Below the pieces are notes generated by a model. It did not search any database. It was given only the letters and a program-made list of their open reading frames with translations, and had not been told where the DNA came from. Position numbers and translations under genes: made by a program. Below, piece after piece: positions 5,499 to 6,595 of a stretch of 6,595 nucleotides of DNA. Origin of the DNA: Acidobacteriaceae bacterium (GTDB lineage Bacteria > Acidobacteriota > Terriglobia > Bryobacterales > Bryobacteraceae); NCBI GenBank assembly GCA_019246575.1, contig JAFAQG010000843.1:1-6595 (forward strand). Reading direction: 5' to 3'. Each line of letters opens with the position of its first letter. The stretch's first letter is position 1.

Positions 5499-6595
5499 AT
5501 GAGCGATCTCCATTCTGACGCCCTCGTCTTTTTCGGCGCAACAGGCGACTTGGCCTACAAAAAGATTTTTCCGTCGCTTCAGGCCATGGTTAAACGCGGC
5601 ACTCTCAATGTGCCGGTAATCGGGGTTGCTAAGGCCGGCTGGAACATTGATCAACTCCGCGCACGGGCACACGACAGCCTCGAAAAACACGGCGGTGTCG
5701 ATAACAAAGCGTTCGAGAAGCTCTGCGGGTTACTGCGCTATGTAGATGGCGCCTACGAAGATCCCGCGACGTTTCAGGCTATCCGAAAGGAGCTTGGTTC
5801 CGCACAGCGGCCCGCGCACTACCTCGCGATCCCGCCCGTGCTGTTCGGGCTGGTAGTGGAACAGCTGGGAAAGCTGTGCTGCGCGAAAGATGCTCGTGTG
5901 ATCGTGGAGAAGCCGTTTGGGACTGACCTGCCCTCCGCGCAGAAGCTAAACCAGATCTTGCTTGGCACCTTCCCCGAGTCATCTATCTTTCGCATCGATC
6001 ACTACCTCGGCAAGCGCCCGGTTCACAACATGCTTTACTCTCGGTTCGCGAATTCCTTTTTTGAGCCGTTCTGGAATCGAACTCATATCGAGAGTGTGCA
6101 AATCACCATGGCTGAAGATTTCGGCGTCCAGGGCCGAGGCGCCTTTTATGATCAGACGGGCACAATTCGCGATGTAGTACAGAACCATCTGTTCCAAGTG
6201 CTAACAAACTTGACGATGGATCCGCCGGTCAGAACGGACAGTCAATCCATCCGCGATGAAAAGGTGAAGATCTTGAAAGCGATTGAGCCGCTTACGGAAG
6301 AGAACGTAGTTCGCGGACAGTTTCGCGGCTATACATCGGAGAAAGGCGTAGCGGCGGAATCGAAAACGGAAACCTTCGTGGCCCTAAAACTCGGAATCAA
6401 TTCCTGGCGATGGCAAGGCGTTCCGTTTTACATTCGGGCCGGGAAGTGCTTGCCTGTGACCTGCACAGAACTCCTGACCCGGCTTCGCCGGCCCCCCGCG
6501 GTTTTCGCTTCTTCAATCCCGATCGCGCCGAATCACGTGCGGTTCCGGATCGGTCCCGAAGTCACAATTGCCATCAGCACGATGGTCAAGTCTGC
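5499..6595 (+). CDS. zwf: Glucose-6-phosphate dehydrogenase (3' end outside window)
   Basis: Oxidises glucose 6-phosphate to 6-phosphogluconolactone with NAD(P)+, the first oxidative pentose phosphate step, in the cytosol. The frame is open from the ATG at 5499 to the window edge, giving 365 complete residues of an expected 450-510. The N-terminal Rossmann loop is FFGATGDLAYKKIFPSL (11-27). Lys45 in GVAKAGW stands where many relatives have an Arg that binds the NADP 2'-phosphate. VEKPFGTD (136-143) and RIDHYLGKRP (165-174) follow, the latter with Asp167, His168 and Lys172. The catalytic His is probably H230 in RDVVQNHLFQ, and YIRAGKCL (311-318) supplies Lys316. The core catalytic residues are present, but the normally acidic last residue of DHYLGKE is Arg173. 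That substitution suggests a divergent Zwf clade rather than a dead enzyme. It starts 11 nt after gnd. The usual partner lactonase gene could follow beyond the window. Confidence 0.94.
   Translation, partial: MSDLHSDALVFFGATGDLAYKKIFPSLQAMVKRGTLNVPVIGVAKAGWNIDQLRARAHDSLEKHGGVDNKAFEKLCGLLRYVDGAYEDPATFQAIRKELGSAQRPAHYLAIPPVLFGLVVEQLGKLCCAKDARVIVEKPFGTDLPSAQKLNQILLGTFPESSIFRIDHYLGKRPVHNMLYSRFANSFFEPFWNRTHIESVQITMAEDFGVQGRGAFYDQTGTIRDVVQNHLFQVLTNLTMDPPVRTDSQSIRDEKVKILKAIEPLTEENVVRGQFRGYTSEKGVAAESKTETFVALKLGINSWRWQGVPFYIRAGKCLPVTCTELLTRLRRPPAVFASSIPIAPNHVRFRIGPEVTIAISTMVKS

Noticed and set aside
4519..5541. A 340-codon open frame on the - strand opposite gnd.
   Set aside because: It lies almost entirely antisense to a gnd gene with intact catalytic motifs, and its translation shows no recognisable domain. 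Long antisense frames are expected opposite coding DNA of this composition.

Overview
The window is a single-strand, tightly packed block of central sugar-phosphate metabolism. It holds seven genes, all on the + strand: the 3' end of a transaldolase, a ROK-family sugar kinase (polyphosphate-glucokinase-like), glucose-6-phosphate isomerase, a free-standing DUF2090 / class I aldolase-like protein, ribulose-phosphate 3-epimerase, a short-form decarboxylating 6-phosphogluconate dehydrogenase, and the first two thirds or more of a glucose-6-phosphate dehydrogenase. Both ends are cut by the window: the start of tal and the end of zwf lie outside.

Layout: tal (2-367) is followed after 19 nt by the ROK kinase (387-1133), whose 3' end overlaps pgi (1108-2766) by 26 nt. 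pgi overlaps the DUF2090 gene (2763-3686) by 4 nt (ATGA). The largest gap, 85 nt, precedes rpe (3772-4437). Gaps of 24 nt and 11 nt then lead to gnd (4462-5487) and zwf (5499 to the window end). Almost every base is coding. No tRNA, rRNA, mobile element, CRISPR array or clear terminator is visible. The spacing suggests one transcript with translational coupling; a promoter, if there is one, lies upstream of the window.

How the genes fit together: the kinase would make glucose 6-phosphate, and Pgi links it to fructose 6-phosphate. Zwf and Gnd form the NAD(P)-dependent oxidative pentose phosphate branch, giving ribulose 5-phosphate. Rpe makes xylulose 5-phosphate, and transaldolase returns carbon to glycolysis. 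No lactonase (pgl) or transketolase is seen; they may lie outside the window. The role of the DUF2090 protein in this set is unknown. Its relatives include the aldolase domain of inositol catabolism, but no inositol genes are visible here.

Organism: a bacterium of moderate GC (mid-50s percent by eye). The short GntZ-type Gnd, the Zwf with DHYLGKR in place of DHYLGKE, and the ROK kinase resemble proteins I associate with Acidobacteriota and similar soil bacteria. This assignment is from memory of family resemblance and is weak.

I do not see a new defence, mobile or secondary-metabolite system. The points that deserve a second look are the DUF2090 gene in a pentose phosphate operon, the odd rpe start region (a strong Shine-Dalgarno site ideally placed for a two-codon ORF whose stop overlaps the rpe GTG), and the substitutions in Zwf, Gnd and Rpe motifs.
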